DNA of 64,000 nt from Methanobrevibacter millerae (GTDB taxonomy: Archaea; Methanobacteriota; Methanobacteria; Methanobacteriales; Methanobacteriaceae). The stretch spans positions 2,216,001 to 2,280,000 of the forward strand of contig NZ_CP011266.1 of the NCBI RefSeq assembly GCF_001477655.1, in the 5' to 3' direction. The position numbers were made by a program, and so were the translations under genes. Every line of letters starts with the position of its first letter. Positions within the stretch are counted from its first letter, which is position 1. Positions 35,646 to 44,089 of the stretch are shown here, in pieces. The notes under the pieces were generated by a model. The model searched no databases, had not been told where the DNA came from, and saw nothing but the letters and a program-made list of their open reading frames with translations.

Positions 35646-36305
35646 TCATCTACATGAAGTCCTATCAGAAATTATTTTCATTATGATTTTAGCAATTTCA
35701 TCTTTGCTTGCAAGAGGAACAGACAAAACATCATCATCAATGATTAAAACCTCATTCATATCAGATCCAAAGTTACAGTCTTTGTGGGAAACATCATTTG
35801 CAATAACAATATCAGTTCCCGCATCATTAATCTGCTTTCTAGCACAATAAATTATCTCTTCACGAGTTATGTTAAATTCCGCTTTGAAACCAACCAGAAA
35901 TATATCTGGATTAATCTTTTTAATATTACGAATAATTTTTATTGTGGGCTTTAAACTAATAGATAGAGAAGAATCAGAACTAATTTTTTTATTTTTTCGC
36001 CCTACAACTTCAAAATCTGAAATTGCTGCTGTTGAAATAAAAATATCAAAATCCTTTACCAAATCAAAAGTAACTTTAGCCATTTCTTTAGACGTTTCAA
36101 CATGAATAACATTAAAAAGAGGAGAAATATCAACACTGACATGAGCTGCAATTAACGTGACATCTGCACCCAGAATATAGGCCTGTTTTGCAAGAGCCAA
36201 ACCCATTTTACCTGAAGATCTATTGGTTATGCCCCTTACAGAGTCAAGTGGTTCAAAAGTTCCACCCAAACTTATTAAGACTTTCTTTCCACGAATAATA
36301 ATCAC
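35646..36305 (-). CDS. coaB: Phosphopantothenate-cysteine ligase (CoaB half of a split CoaBC)
   Basis: Joins 4'-phosphopantothenate to cysteine in coenzyme A synthesis; archaeal and bacterial CoaB is usually the C-terminal half of a fused CoaBC. The 219 residues start KKVLISLGGTFEPLDSVRGITNRSSGKMGLALAKQAY in register with the CoaB nucleotide-binding fold, continue with TAAISDFEV near 93, the catalytic-lysine region LKPTIKIIRNIKK and FLVGFKAE near 138, and end with ANDVSHKDCNFGSDMNEV. GTG is the start codon and overlaps the coaC stop by four bases (GTGA). The motifs suggest a working enzyme made as a separate protein. Confidence 0.85.
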   Translation of the reverse strand: MIIIRGKKVLISLGGTFEPLDSVRGITNRSSGKMGLALAKQAYILGADVTLIAAHVSVDISPLFNVIHVETSKEMAKVTFDLVKDFDIFISTAAISDFEVVGRKNKKISSDSSLSISLKPTIKIIRNIKKINPDIFLVGFKAEFNITREEIIYCARKQINDAGTDIVIANDVSHKDCNFGSDMNEVLIIDDDVLSVPLASKDEIAKIIMKIISDRTSCR

Positions 36306-36811
36306 TTCTTAGATATATTAATACATCTTAAAGATTCAAGCACAATATCTTCTGTTGAAGGGAATTTTGCTTTTCCTTCATCCATAACCGGAGGCATGAA
36401 ATAAGCAGAACCTTCAGATTTAATTTTTTCAATATTATCTTCAATGGCTCTGAACATAGAATCATGCATTGAAGGAACAAATAAAATAGGAGTATCATGT
36501 CCATATGCAGTAATCAATAATGTGGAAATAGGATTATCAGCTATTTTATATGCAAATTTACTTATAGTATTTGCAGTAGCAGGGGCAACAAGAACCAAAT
36601 CTTCCTGAGAATATTTGACATGTTCAATTTTTCCAGTCAGTTCAGTGACAACATCATTTCCCGTAGCAAATTCCATGGAATTTGGATGTAATATTTCACA
36701 AGCAGCCTCACTCATGAAACATTTTACTTCCTGACCTTGTCTTCTAAATTCTCTTGCCACCTTAACCGCCTGACTAGCGGCAACACTACCAGTAACACAT
36801 AAAACAATCAT
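36302..36811 (-). CDS. coaC: Phosphopantothenoylcysteine decarboxylase (CoaC half)
   Basis: Flavoprotein decarboxylase of CoA synthesis, normally the N-terminal half of CoaBC. The protein has 169 residues from ATG 36811 (GAGGT upstream), with TGSVAASQAVKVAREFRRQG at the start, the flavin motif VAPATANTISKFAYKIADN near residue 73 and MHDSMFRAIEDNIEKIKSEG near 113, which corresponds to the PAMxxxM region. The sequence ends at the point where fused proteins continue into CoaB. Overlap with coaB by GTGA suggests translational coupling; a frameshift in an ancestral fusion could have produced the split. Confidence 0.88.
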   Translation of the reverse strand: MIVLCVTGSVAASQAVKVAREFRRQGQEVKCFMSEAACEILHPNSMEFATGNDVVTELTGKIEHVKYSQEDLVLVAPATANTISKFAYKIADNPISTLLITAYGHDTPILFVPSMHDSMFRAIEDNIEKIKSEGSAYFMPPVMDEGKAKFPSTEDIVLESLRCINISKK

Positions 36812-36833
36812 GAAATACCTCAAAAATGAAAAA

Positions 36834-37406
36834 TTAGTTGAATTGAATATGGCTCATAATATAATCTGCAGCCGCCAAGTTCGCTTCATACTTATCAACA
36901 GGAGCACTATACATTATGACATAAGCCTGATTACCTTTTTCAAACCATAAAGCCTTATGCTCTTTTACAAGACCATTACTGGAACTTGAAGTGTAAATAT
37001 ATTCTAATGCCTTATCATTATTTACAGCCACTTCACCTGAAGAAACCAGGGAAAAAGACTTATCTGCTTGAATGTTAGTATATGATTTATTAACAAATGA
37101 ATTGAAGTCACCTGAAAATTCTTTTTTCTCAACATTAATATTGACCTGACCAACTTCAAGATTATCTACAGCACTTTTTTTAGAAATTGCAATAATAGAG
37201 TTATTAGAAGTCGCTTGAGACAATACCCAGTTTGAAGGGTAATTAACAGTAACTCCACCTTTTGACATGGTTTGCATAGTCACAGTTTCATTTGAAGCAG
37301 AACTAGAACTACTATGACTAACATCAACATTATTAAAAATAATGTATCCGAATACTGCAATAACAACTACAAGTATTACAACACCAATTATCGTAATTTT
37401 TTTCAT
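36834..37406 (-). CDS. Membrane-anchored PsbP-like protein
   Basis: The 190-residue protein has an N-terminal hydrophobic segment (ITIIGVVILVVVIAVFGYII, residues 4-23) that anchors it in the membrane, then a Ser-rich linker and a soluble outer domain. That domain resembles the PsbP-related fold found in methanogen envelope proteins: GVTVNYPSNWVLSQATSNNS, INVEKKEFSGDFNSFVN and EYIYTSSSSNGLVKEHKALWFEKG. Function unknown. The next gene upstream on the same strand is the Ser/Gly-rich envelope protein, so they may be expressed together. Start ATG 37406 has a weak GGTG upstream. Confidence 0.75.
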   Translation of the reverse strand: MKKITIIGVVILVVVIAVFGYIIFNNVDVSHSSSSSASNETVTMQTMSKGGVTVNYPSNWVLSQATSNNSIIAISKKSAVDNLEVGQVNINVEKKEFSGDFNSFVNKSYTNIQADKSFSLVSSGEVAVNNDKALEYIYTSSSSNGLVKEHKALWFEKGNQAYVIMYSAPVDKYEANLAAADYIMSHIQFN

Positions 37407-37427
37407 AAATTCACCATAAATAAAATA

Positions 37428-38129
37428 TTATGTAGGAGCTGCGCCCCCACCTTCGGAACTACTTCCACCTTGAGAACTACCTCCACCTTGAGAACTACTT
37501 CCACTATCAGAACTACTTCCACCATTATAAGATCCGGAACCAGAAGAACTGGAACTGGAACTAGAACTAGAACTAGACGAAGTATCCGTAGTAGTCTGTA
37601 TTTGAGTGTTAGTAGCAGATGAAGAACTAGTATTAGATGCAGTATTATTGGATGCAGTGGCATTTACATTAATATCAGCTACATCAGGAAATGCTGTGTC
37701 AGTGACAATAGCTGAAGCATTGGTATCTGCAAAAGATGCAAAATCAAAAGAGAATACACCAAATCCAGCACCAACAGTAAAACCAAGAGCTAAAATTAAA
37801 ATAGCTAAAAGTTTAAAAGTTCCGGAATCCATAGGAGCTTTTTCTTCTATTTGCTTATCTCCTTTCTTTGGATTAATAATATACTTTTGAACTAAATCCT
37901 CTTCTTCTTTTTTTTCATTTCTTGTAATTTTTTTATTTTTAGGAGAATCAGAAGGCTTACCTTGCATAGATCTAATTCTATTAGTGGCTTCTCTAGCATC
38001 TAAAGCATTTAACCGATCTTCATATTTAGAACGGAAATAAACATATTTTTCTCTAGATATTTTTCCATGAGCATAATCAGACTCTAAACTATCCATGATT
38101 TGCAAAAGTTTATCTCTATCATTAGACAT
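37428..38129 (-). CDS. Ser/Gly-rich membrane protein
   Basis: The 233-residue protein has a soluble, charged N-terminal region (about 1-100, with REKYVYFRSKYEDRLNALDAR and many Lys/Glu), one membrane helix (KLLAILILALGFTVGAGFGV, about 104-123) and an outside tail that is Asn/Thr-rich and then nearly pure Ser/Gly (about 180-230). The tail DNA holds repeats (37456-37527). This looks like a cell-surface-exposed anchor with a flexible linker. Family not recognised. Upstream of the PsbP-like gene, same strand, 22 bases apart. Confidence 0.7.
   Translation of the reverse strand: MSNDRDKLLQIMDSLESDYAHGKISREKYVYFRSKYEDRLNALDAREATNRIRSMQGKPSDSPKNKKITRNEKKEEEDLVQKYIINPKKGDKQIEEKAPMDSGTFKLLAILILALGFTVGAGFGVFSFDFASFADTNASAIVTDTAFPDVADINVNATASNNTASNTSSSSATNTQIQTTTDTSSSSSSSSSSSSSGSGSYNGGSSSDSGSSSQGGGSSQGGSSSEGGGAAPT
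37456..37527 (-). repeat. Four 18-bp tandem repeats in the Ser/Gly tail
   Basis: Four consecutive 18-bp units beginning GAACTAC (plus strand) start at 37456, 37474, 37492 and 37510, with only a few differences. They encode a six-residue Ser/Gly unit. A further run of 6-bp GGAACT/AGAACT units lies just beyond (about 37546-37578). Such repeats are prone to length change by slippage. Confidence 0.85.
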
Positions 38130-38187
38130 GCCAACCCTCCTTAATTAATTTAATATTATTAATTATATTAAAACATTAATTTATAGT

Positions 38188-38997
38188 TTACCTAAATTCT
38201 GGATAAGAACCCAATACTTTAAAAAAATAAGTATCATCATCTATGTCCATGATAATTTTTTTAATAATATCATCCTTATAATGACCATAAAAATCTACAA
38301 AGAACAAATATTTACCCAAACCCTGCTTAGACGGTCTTGATTCAATTTTAGTTAAGTTAATATTATATTTTTCAAATATGCCCAGTATATTATACAAAGC
38401 ACCAGGATGGTCTTCATAAATTGAAAAAATAATGGATGTTTTGTCATTACCTGTAGGAGCAGTCTCTTCTTTTGATAAAACTACAAAACGAGTGGCATTG
38501 TTATCGATATCCTGAATATTAGATTCAAGAATTTCCAAATCATAGAGTTCTGCACTTTTAACATGCCCTATTGCTGCTTTAGATTTATCTCCCACAATAC
38601 TTTTTGCGGCACTGGCTGTACTGACCGTGTAATGAGGTTGAAGGCTATGTTTACTAATAAAACTTTGACATTGAGAAATAGCTTGTTGATGAGAATAAAC
38701 ATCTTCAATATCTTCAATTTTACTTCCAGGATTTACAATTAAATTCTGATTAATGGAAATAACAATCTCACCAATGATATTCAAGTCAAACTCATGGGCA
38801 AGAGAATCCAAGGTTATTCCAACAGGACCTTCAATAGAATTTTCAATAGGAACTATTCCTTTTGCACATTGACCTGATTCCACACTTTCCATAACTGCAG
38901 GAATAGTGCAAAATGGAACTAAATCATGTCCCAAAATTGATGCTGCTTCATGAGAAAATGTTCCTTTGGGACCTAAAAAAGAAACTATTTCTTTCAT
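38188..38997 (-). CDS. pheA: Prephenate dehydratase
   Basis: Converts prephenate to phenylpyruvate in phenylalanine synthesis. The 269 residues comprise the catalytic domain (about 1-180: FLGPKGTFSHEAASI at the start, GIVPIENSIEGPVGITLDSL near 47, NNATRFVVLS near 168 with the Thr-Arg-Phe motif) and a C-terminal ACT domain for feedback by phenylalanine (IIFSIYEDHPGALYNILGIF and ESRPSKQGLGKYLFFVDF). It is a stand-alone form without chorismate mutase. Transcribed on the minus strand after the CBS genes. Confidence 0.95.
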   Translation of the reverse strand: MKEIVSFLGPKGTFSHEAASILGHDLVPFCTIPAVMESVESGQCAKGIVPIENSIEGPVGITLDSLAHEFDLNIIGEIVISINQNLIVNPGSKIEDIEDVYSHQQAISQCQSFISKHSLQPHYTVSTASAAKSIVGDKSKAAIGHVKSAELYDLEILESNIQDIDNNATRFVVLSKEETAPTGNDKTSIIFSIYEDHPGALYNILGIFEKYNINLTKIESRPSKQGLGKYLFFVDFYGHYKDDIIKKIIMDIDDDTYFFKVLGSYPEFR

Positions 38998-39046
38998 AAC
39001 ATCACCTATAAAAAAAGTTTAAAAAGTATAGCTAAAACTAGCTACA

Positions 39047-39847
39047 CTATGCTTCTAATTTTGAAATTAGTCTTAAAATATCGGTTTGAGTTATTATACC
39101 AATAACTTTATCATCTTCGACAACAGGTAAACCATTGTATCCTGTTTCAATCATGATTTTTGAAACCTCAGTAATAGGAACATCTTTTGTTACTACACGA
39201 GGATTTCTAGACATGATATCTTCAACCAATACTTCTTTAATTTGAGATTTTTGATATTTTTCTGGAACTTTTTTTCTAAAGTCAATGAAAGCTCTCATTA
39301 AATCTTTAGATGTTATCATTCCAACCAAATCTTCATCATCTATAACTGGAAGTCTGCCCACTTTTGCATCAATGATAACTCTTCTAGCATGAACAAGTCT
39401 TTCAGACGGTGAAACTGAAGTAACGTCTTTAGACATGATATCTTTAGTACATACATTATCATATTCGCCATCAATAGCTAATGTAACAAAATCCGCTTTT
39501 GAAACAATACCTACCATTTTATCATCATCTATAACAGGCACAGATCCAATTCCATTTTCAAGCATGATATCAGCAACTTCAGCCAAACGCATGGATTGAG
39601 GAACTGAAATAATATCTTTAACCATTACAGATGAAACATGGAGCCTTGAAGCTGGCATACTTTCATATTTTGAAGAACCGAGCTTTTTAGCAATGTCTCT
39701 TTCTGAAACAATACCTACTAATTCTTTATTGTTAAGAACTGGTAGACGTGAGATTTTATTTTTTCTAAGTAACTTTAATGCATCACTAAGACTTTGGTCT
39801 TTATCAATGGTTATTAAAGTTGTAGACATTAAATTTTTAATTTGCAT
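39047..39847 (-). CDS. Four-CBS-domain protein
   Basis: The 266-residue protein is made of two CBS pairs. Each CBS repeat has the usual V/I-x-D-x-x-x-L-V/I-G-I-V-S/T ending: NNKELVGIVSERDIAKKLG, DDDKMVGIVSKADFVTLA, DDEDLVGMITSKDLMRAF and EDDKVIGIITQTDILRLIS. Such modules bind adenine nucleotides or SAM and regulate partners. No other domain is attached, so a partner is not indicated. Start ATG 39847 has GGGAGGT at good distance. It lies 22 bases downstream of a second, similar protein, forming a tandem pair. Confidence 0.9.
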   Translation of the reverse strand: MQIKNLMSTTLITIDKDQSLSDALKLLRKNKISRLPVLNNKELVGIVSERDIAKKLGSSKYESMPASRLHVSSVMVKDIISVPQSMRLAEVADIMLENGIGSVPVIDDDKMVGIVSKADFVTLAIDGEYDNVCTKDIMSKDVTSVSPSERLVHARRVIIDAKVGRLPVIDDEDLVGMITSKDLMRAFIDFRKKVPEKYQKSQIKEVLVEDIMSRNPRVVTKDVPITEVSKIMIETGYNGLPVVEDDKVIGIITQTDILRLISKLEA

Positions 39848-39869
39848 TGGTCTACCTCCCAATATATGT

Positions 39870-40736
39870 TTATAATTTTTTAACAGCTCTTAAAATATCT
39901 CTTTCAGTTATAATACCTATTACAACATCATCTTTAACTACTGGCACACCACCAATATTACTAATTTTAAATAATTCACAGATTTCACCAATAGTGTCTT
40001 CTGCTTCAACAATGATTGCATCCTTAACCATAATGTCGGAAACTTTAGTTTTTTCTAAAACTTCACTGGCAGCATTTGAATTTAAATTATCAAAGAATTC
40101 TTTTGCATTGAAGAAACGGATAAGGTCAGTTGAAGTTACGATTCCTAATAATTTTTTAGCTGCTTTGGAAATGTCTGCTTCCCCACCAACAATAGGAATT
40201 CTTCTTAATCCATTTCTAACCATAATTTTACATGCACTTTCAATAGGTGTGCCTGGAGTAGTGGTGAAAACTTTTGTACTCATATAATCTTGTGCAGTTC
40301 TATCATCTATTTCACCTGCGAGGGATAGTGCAATGTCTCTTTCAGTTACAATACCCACAAGATTTTCATCACCATCAACAATAGGAAGAGCACCTATTTG
40401 ATTTGCAAGCATTACATCAACAACATCATAAATGGATGATTTTTCAGATAAACATATGACATCACGAGACATGATTTCACGTACAGGTTCATTGATAGCT
40501 GCTAAAAAGTTGTCAGAATATTTTTTCTCAATAATGTTAAATTTATTTCCTCCACCAAAGAAATCTAAAATATCCATTACAGTTACAATACCTAAAACTT
40601 TACCAGAACCAGGATCGGTGACTGGCAATCTTCTGAATTGGTGTTCCATCATTACTTTTGCAGTATCTTTAATACTTTTACTTGGAGGAATTGATATAAC
40701 ATCTTTAGATGCTATTTTCATTATATTTTCATTCAT
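39870..40736 (-). CDS. Four-CBS-domain protein (tandem paralogue)
   Basis: The 288-residue protein has four CBS repeats in two pairs: FRRLPVTDPGSGKVLGIVT, IGALPIVDGDENLVGIVTER, LRRIPIVGGEADISKAAKKL and IGGVPVVKDDVVIGIITERD. A linker between the first pair (GGGNKFNIIEKKYSDNFLAA) is specific to this copy. ATG 40736 has AGAGGTG upstream. It is similar in plan to its neighbour (39047-39847), probably by duplication. Energy or adenylate sensing is the family role; the target is unknown. Confidence 0.9.
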   Translation of the reverse strand: MNENIMKIASKDVISIPPSKSIKDTAKVMMEHQFRRLPVTDPGSGKVLGIVTVMDILDFFGGGNKFNIIEKKYSDNFLAAINEPVREIMSRDVICLSEKSSIYDVVDVMLANQIGALPIVDGDENLVGIVTERDIALSLAGEIDDRTAQDYMSTKVFTTTPGTPIESACKIMVRNGLRRIPIVGGEADISKAAKKLLGIVTSTDLIRFFNAKEFFDNLNSNAASEVLEKTKVSDIMVKDAIIVEAEDTIGEICELFKISNIGGVPVVKDDVVIGIITERDILRAVKKL

Positions 40737-40780
40737 ATATTCACCTCTAATATTATAATTATCGCCTGTATAAAATCATT

Positions 40781-41479
40781 TTACTCGATATTCAAAATCT
40801 TATGAATTTGAGGAATGGTGGAAACTTCAAAATATTTACCAACGACTTCAGAAAATTCAAATAAACAATTAGAAAGATTATTCCATTCGTTTAAAGGACT
40901 GGAAGGTTGGATAATAAATTGAACATTATTCTTATCAATAATTTCATTATCAATTTTTTCAATAACCTCTTCAAATGATTTTATTTTTAAGCATGGCAAA
41001 ATAACTACTTTACAATATACATTTATAGATTTTTCTATTAATAAATTTAGTGATTTAATTTCATTTAAAAAAATATCTTCTTTAAAATCACCATCAAATT
41101 GTTCTTTTAGTTTAATATCTAACGAAACAATATCTAAATTATCAATCAAACCAATATTTGCCGGCAATGTACCGTTAGTCTCAAGCATTATATCGAGGTC
41201 CGTAAGTTTTGAAACTTCATTTATAAATTCCGGATATAATGATGGCTCACCACCGGTAAAAGATATAGTATGACAGTCAGGAGTTAAAATACTTTCGATT
41301 TTTGAGACGACTTCCTCAGGAGTCATAAGTGTTCCTTCCTTTTTAGAAATACTATTTTTTGTATCACAATAAGCACAATTTAAATTACAACCTGCGAAAC
41401 GTACAAAAATTTGTCTTTGACCTATTAAAATACCCTCCCCCTGAAAAGAAGAAAATATCTCAATAATTGGAGCTTTCAT
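40781..41479 (-). CDS. queE: 7-carboxy-7-deazaguanine synthase
   Basis: Radical SAM enzyme that converts 6-carboxytetrahydropterin to 7-carboxy-7-deazaguanine on the way to preQ0, used in archaea for archaeosine in tRNA. The protein has 232 residues with IEIFSSFQGEGILIGQRQIF at the start, the cluster motif C31-x3-C35-x2-C38 (CNLNCAYC) and TISFTGGEPSLYPEFI near residue 73. It is the last gene of a DUF366-queD-queE set, following queD after two bases. Confidence 0.95.
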   Translation of the reverse strand: MKAPIIEIFSSFQGEGILIGQRQIFVRFAGCNLNCAYCDTKNSISKKEGTLMTPEEVVSKIESILTPDCHTISFTGGEPSLYPEFINEVSKLTDLDIMLETNGTLPANIGLIDNLDIVSLDIKLKEQFDGDFKEDIFLNEIKSLNLLIEKSINVYCKVVILPCLKIKSFEEVIEKIDNEIIDKNNVQFIIQPSSPLNEWNNLSNCLFEFSEVVGKYFEVSTIPQIHKILNIE

Positions 41480-41481
41480 AG

Positions 41482-42003
41482 TTATTCCACAAATTCTTTT
41501 TTATACTGTGCACCCTGTCCGATTCCTTCATTGACACAAACTGAAATATAATCCAGATTATCATAAGTTTCAGCCAATTTTCGTGAAAGTGTTTCTGCAA
41601 AGAATTTTGAAAGTTCTTCTGCGGATGTATAAGGAAGCGGCAGCAATACACAATCAACTGATGGAAGAGAATATCCTTTGCCGTCAATTTTAAATGATAT
41701 TGTTTTTTGCTTTTTCAACTCAAAAATTGAATCAGTCTCTATGTCAAAATCTTTAAAGTCTATTAATTTATTATATACCGGAATTAAAACCCTGTGATCA
41801 AGTTCATCACAAATAGCTTTTGTATATTTTTTCACATCTTTAAAATCTACAACAAATTCAAATTTACCTGCCCTTTCACCTTCAATTTCAATATCAACAA
41901 AATATGAATGACCATGTATAAATCCACAGGATTCATGGCCCGGAATTACATGGGCAGATGAAAATCTTAAATTAGATTGAATACCATTTACTAAAATCTT
42001 CAT
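41482..42003 (-). CDS. queD: 6-carboxytetrahydropterin synthase
   Basis: Zinc enzyme of the PTPS/QueD family that makes 6-carboxy-5,6,7,8-tetrahydropterin from dihydroneopterin triphosphate, upstream of QueE in the preQ0 pathway. The 173 residues contain [20 protein letters not shown] near residue 14, giving the zinc histidines and catalytic cysteine, DLDHRVLIP-like [12 protein letters not shown] near 66, and the C-terminal glutamate region [13 protein letters not shown]. Its start overlaps the upstream gene by four bases. Confidence 0.94.
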   Translation of the reverse strand: MKILVNGIQSNLRFSSAHVIPGHESCGFIHGHSYFVDIEIEGERAGKFEFVVDFKDVKKYTKAICDELDHRVLIPVYNKLIDFKDFDIETDSIFELKKQKTISFKIDGKGYSLPSVDCVLLPLPYTSAEELSKFFAETLSRKLAETYDNLDYISVCVNEGIGQGAQYKKEFVE

Positions 42004-42587
42004 AATAACACCTTAGTTTTACTAATATCCTTTTCAATTGTTTCTATTTCATCAATAAATCTATTAACAACATCAAATATTAAATCCTTCAAATTATTTT
42101 CATTAAAGACATTTCCATCATCAATATCATATAATCCGATGGTATCAACATCCCCTGGAGTTCCTTTATCTTCCAGATTAAGTGCAAAATGAATCTTTGC
42201 AGAACTTAAGGAAACACTTGCTATTGATATGCTTAGTTTTCTTCCATCTACAAAAATGTCATCGCCTTCACGAGTGGTTTTGACTCCTTTTTCTGTTAAT
42301 ATTTCTCTAAAAATCATTACAAGAAGTCTTTGACGAAGATAAGCGATTCTCATATTTGTTGGCTGTTGGTCAAAGAATTCACAAATGAAATTAACCATAT
42401 TATTTGATTTGATTTCCAAACCCACATCAGCAAAATCCTTTAAGTTGTCCGGAGTGATATTGACCGGTCCAATCCATGTAACGATTGATGAACCGTATAT
42501 TCCAAATTCCTGAAATGCCCATGAGGGATTGATTTGACTGCCATCATATTCAAAAATGTCTTCAACATGCTTATGAGTTATATTCAT
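42000..42587 (-). CDS. DUF366-like protein with preQ0 genes
   Basis: The 195-residue soluble protein resembles the archaeal DUF366 family (tentative). It has [21 protein letters not shown] at the start, [16 protein letters not shown] near residue 36, [17 protein letters not shown] near 80 and [20 protein letters not shown] near 122, with a conserved-looking HFALNL. Biochemical function is unknown. It is the first gene of an apparent operon with queD (four-base overlap) and queE, so it may take part in archaeosine precursor synthesis; that is inference. Confidence 0.7.
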   Translation of the reverse strand: MNITHKHVEDIFEYDGSQINPSWAFQEFGIYGSSIVTWIGPVNITPDNLKDFADVGLEIKSNNMVNFICEFFDQQPTNMRIAYLRQRLLVMIFREILTEKGVKTTREGDDIFVDGRKLSISIASVSLSSAKIHFALNLEDKGTPGDVDTIGLYDIDDGNVFNENNLKDLIFDVVNRFIDEIETIEKDISKTKVLL

Positions 42588-42861
42588 TTTAAAACCTATG
42601 TATAATTTATAAATTTAGTTAGTTACTTTCCAATAATAATATTTAGTTAAAGTTATATTTATTTATGGTTTAGTTAAATCCATTATTTTAATTAAAATAA
42701 CAATTAAAAATCATGAAATTTAATGAAAAAAATACTATTTGGATAATGCTATTGTATTTTAATTGAATGAGAGTATTTTATGAAATAATATTAATTTACT
42801 TGTATATACTCAAAGATTTAAAATATTAAAAAAATAAAAAGATAATTAAGGAGTTATGTTT
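42588..42861. promoter_or_regulatory. Divergent promoter region with TTTAGTTA repeats
   Basis: Non-coding, very AT rich. Three direct copies of TTTAGTTA start at 42614, 42642 and 42669, 28 and 27 bases apart, on the side of the DUF366-queD-queE promoter. The other end has AAGGAG (42848-42853) for the nucleotidyltransferase gene. Confidence 0.35.
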
Positions 42862-43932
42862 ATGCAAGTTAGAACAAGAGATTTTATTTACACAACTGAT
42901 GGAATGTATTTTGCATCAACCAATTATATCCATCCGGAAGATAGATACATCTCATTTTTAAGATATATCCCTGATGAAAATGGTGACCGTGAAAAAGACG
43001 GAATAAAATATAGAAAAGTAGGCTCAGAAGAAGCCTATTCATATTTACGTGAAAATTATCCGGATTACCTATATTTCTGTGACGTTACCAATGTAGAAAT
43101 GATGGGTGTACCTCTCGATAAAGTTGAAAGAGTGATAAAACCTGAAAATAGGTTACTGGGTCTTAAAAAAACATTTGAATCTGGTGGAGAAGTCAAAAAT
43201 CCCGAAATCATATCAAAATTAATGGACGTATGTGACTTTTTCCACTACATTGCAGGAATAGATTATGAAGACATGGGAATATCTGGATCAATATTACCTG
43301 GACTTCAAAAGGATGACGTATCCGACCTGGATTATGTAATTTATGGCCTTGATAACCACAGAAAAGCCATCGAAGCATTCAAAAAACACAGAAATGAAGA
43401 AGTATATATTGAAGAAGTGGACAAACACATCACATTAAACGGAATAACCGATGACTATTGGGATTTCGTATACAACAAAAGAATGAGCGATTCAAGTTTA
43501 ACTCCAGAAGAATTCAAATGGTATGAAAACAGAAAGGCTAATCGCGGAACAATAGATGGTACCTTATTCGACATCCTAGCTACAAAAGGATACGAGGAAA
43601 TTGAAGGAACTTGGGGAGATACTGTGTACGAACCTCAAGGAATAGCTAAAATAGAATGTGATATCGTTAGTGCACTTGGAGCATTTGACAATCCCTCATT
43701 ATACACCATCGAAAATGTTGAAATCCTTGAAGGAGTTGAAAAGGATTTGAAAGAAGTTGTTTCATTTACTCACACATATGCAGGCGAAGTAGTTGACGGA
43801 GAACACGTTATTGCAAAAGGAAAAGTTGAAAAAGTAATAACTGAAGGAAAAGAAGATTATTTCAGACTTGTTGTTGGAACTACCCGCGAGGCTATAGACG
43901 AGTACCTCAAGTTAAAAATTCCACCAGCATGA
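42862..43932 (+). CDS. Nucleotidyltransferase-domain protein
   Basis: The 356-residue protein carries a nucleotidyltransferase-like motif, GSILPGLQKDDVSDLDYVIY near residue 143 (G-S-x...D-x-D), suggesting a pol-beta-type transfer domain. The N-terminal 120 residues (MQVRTRDFIYTTDGMYFAST, SFLRYIPDENGDREKDGI) and the C-terminal 100 (EVVSFTHTYAGEVVDGEHVI) match archaeal proteins annotated as DNA polymerase beta subunits without experimental proof. ATG 42862 is preferred because AAGGAG lies eight bases upstream; the ATG at 42856 is too close. The substrate is unknown. Confidence 0.8.
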   Translation: MQVRTRDFIYTTDGMYFASTNYIHPEDRYISFLRYIPDENGDREKDGIKYRKVGSEEAYSYLRENYPDYLYFCDVTNVEMMGVPLDKVERVIKPENRLLGLKKTFESGGEVKNPEIISKLMDVCDFFHYIAGIDYEDMGISGSILPGLQKDDVSDLDYVIYGLDNHRKAIEAFKKHRNEEVYIEEVDKHITLNGITDDYWDFVYNKRMSDSSLTPEEFKWYENRKANRGTIDGTLFDILATKGYEEIEGTWGDTVYEPQGIAKIECDIVSALGAFDNPSLYTIENVEILEGVEKDLKEVVSFTHTYAGEVVDGEHVIAKGKVEKVITEGKEDYFRLVVGTTREAIDEYLKLKIPPA

Positions 43933-44089
43933 AATAATTGCCTTAGGAAATAAAAATTAAACTATAATAATTTTATTTAACCAACATCACCATATTTTCT
44001 TATTTTATAAAAATTAAAAGAATTTAAAACCTCTATTTATTTATAATAGGATAAACAATCTATAATTACAAAATTCAAGAGGTTAAAAA

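Noticed and set aside
37403-37663. Leu/Val-rich open frame over the Ser/Gly repeats
   Set aside because: It arises from reading the repeat DNA of the real gene in another frame; its repetitive translation matches no known protein type.
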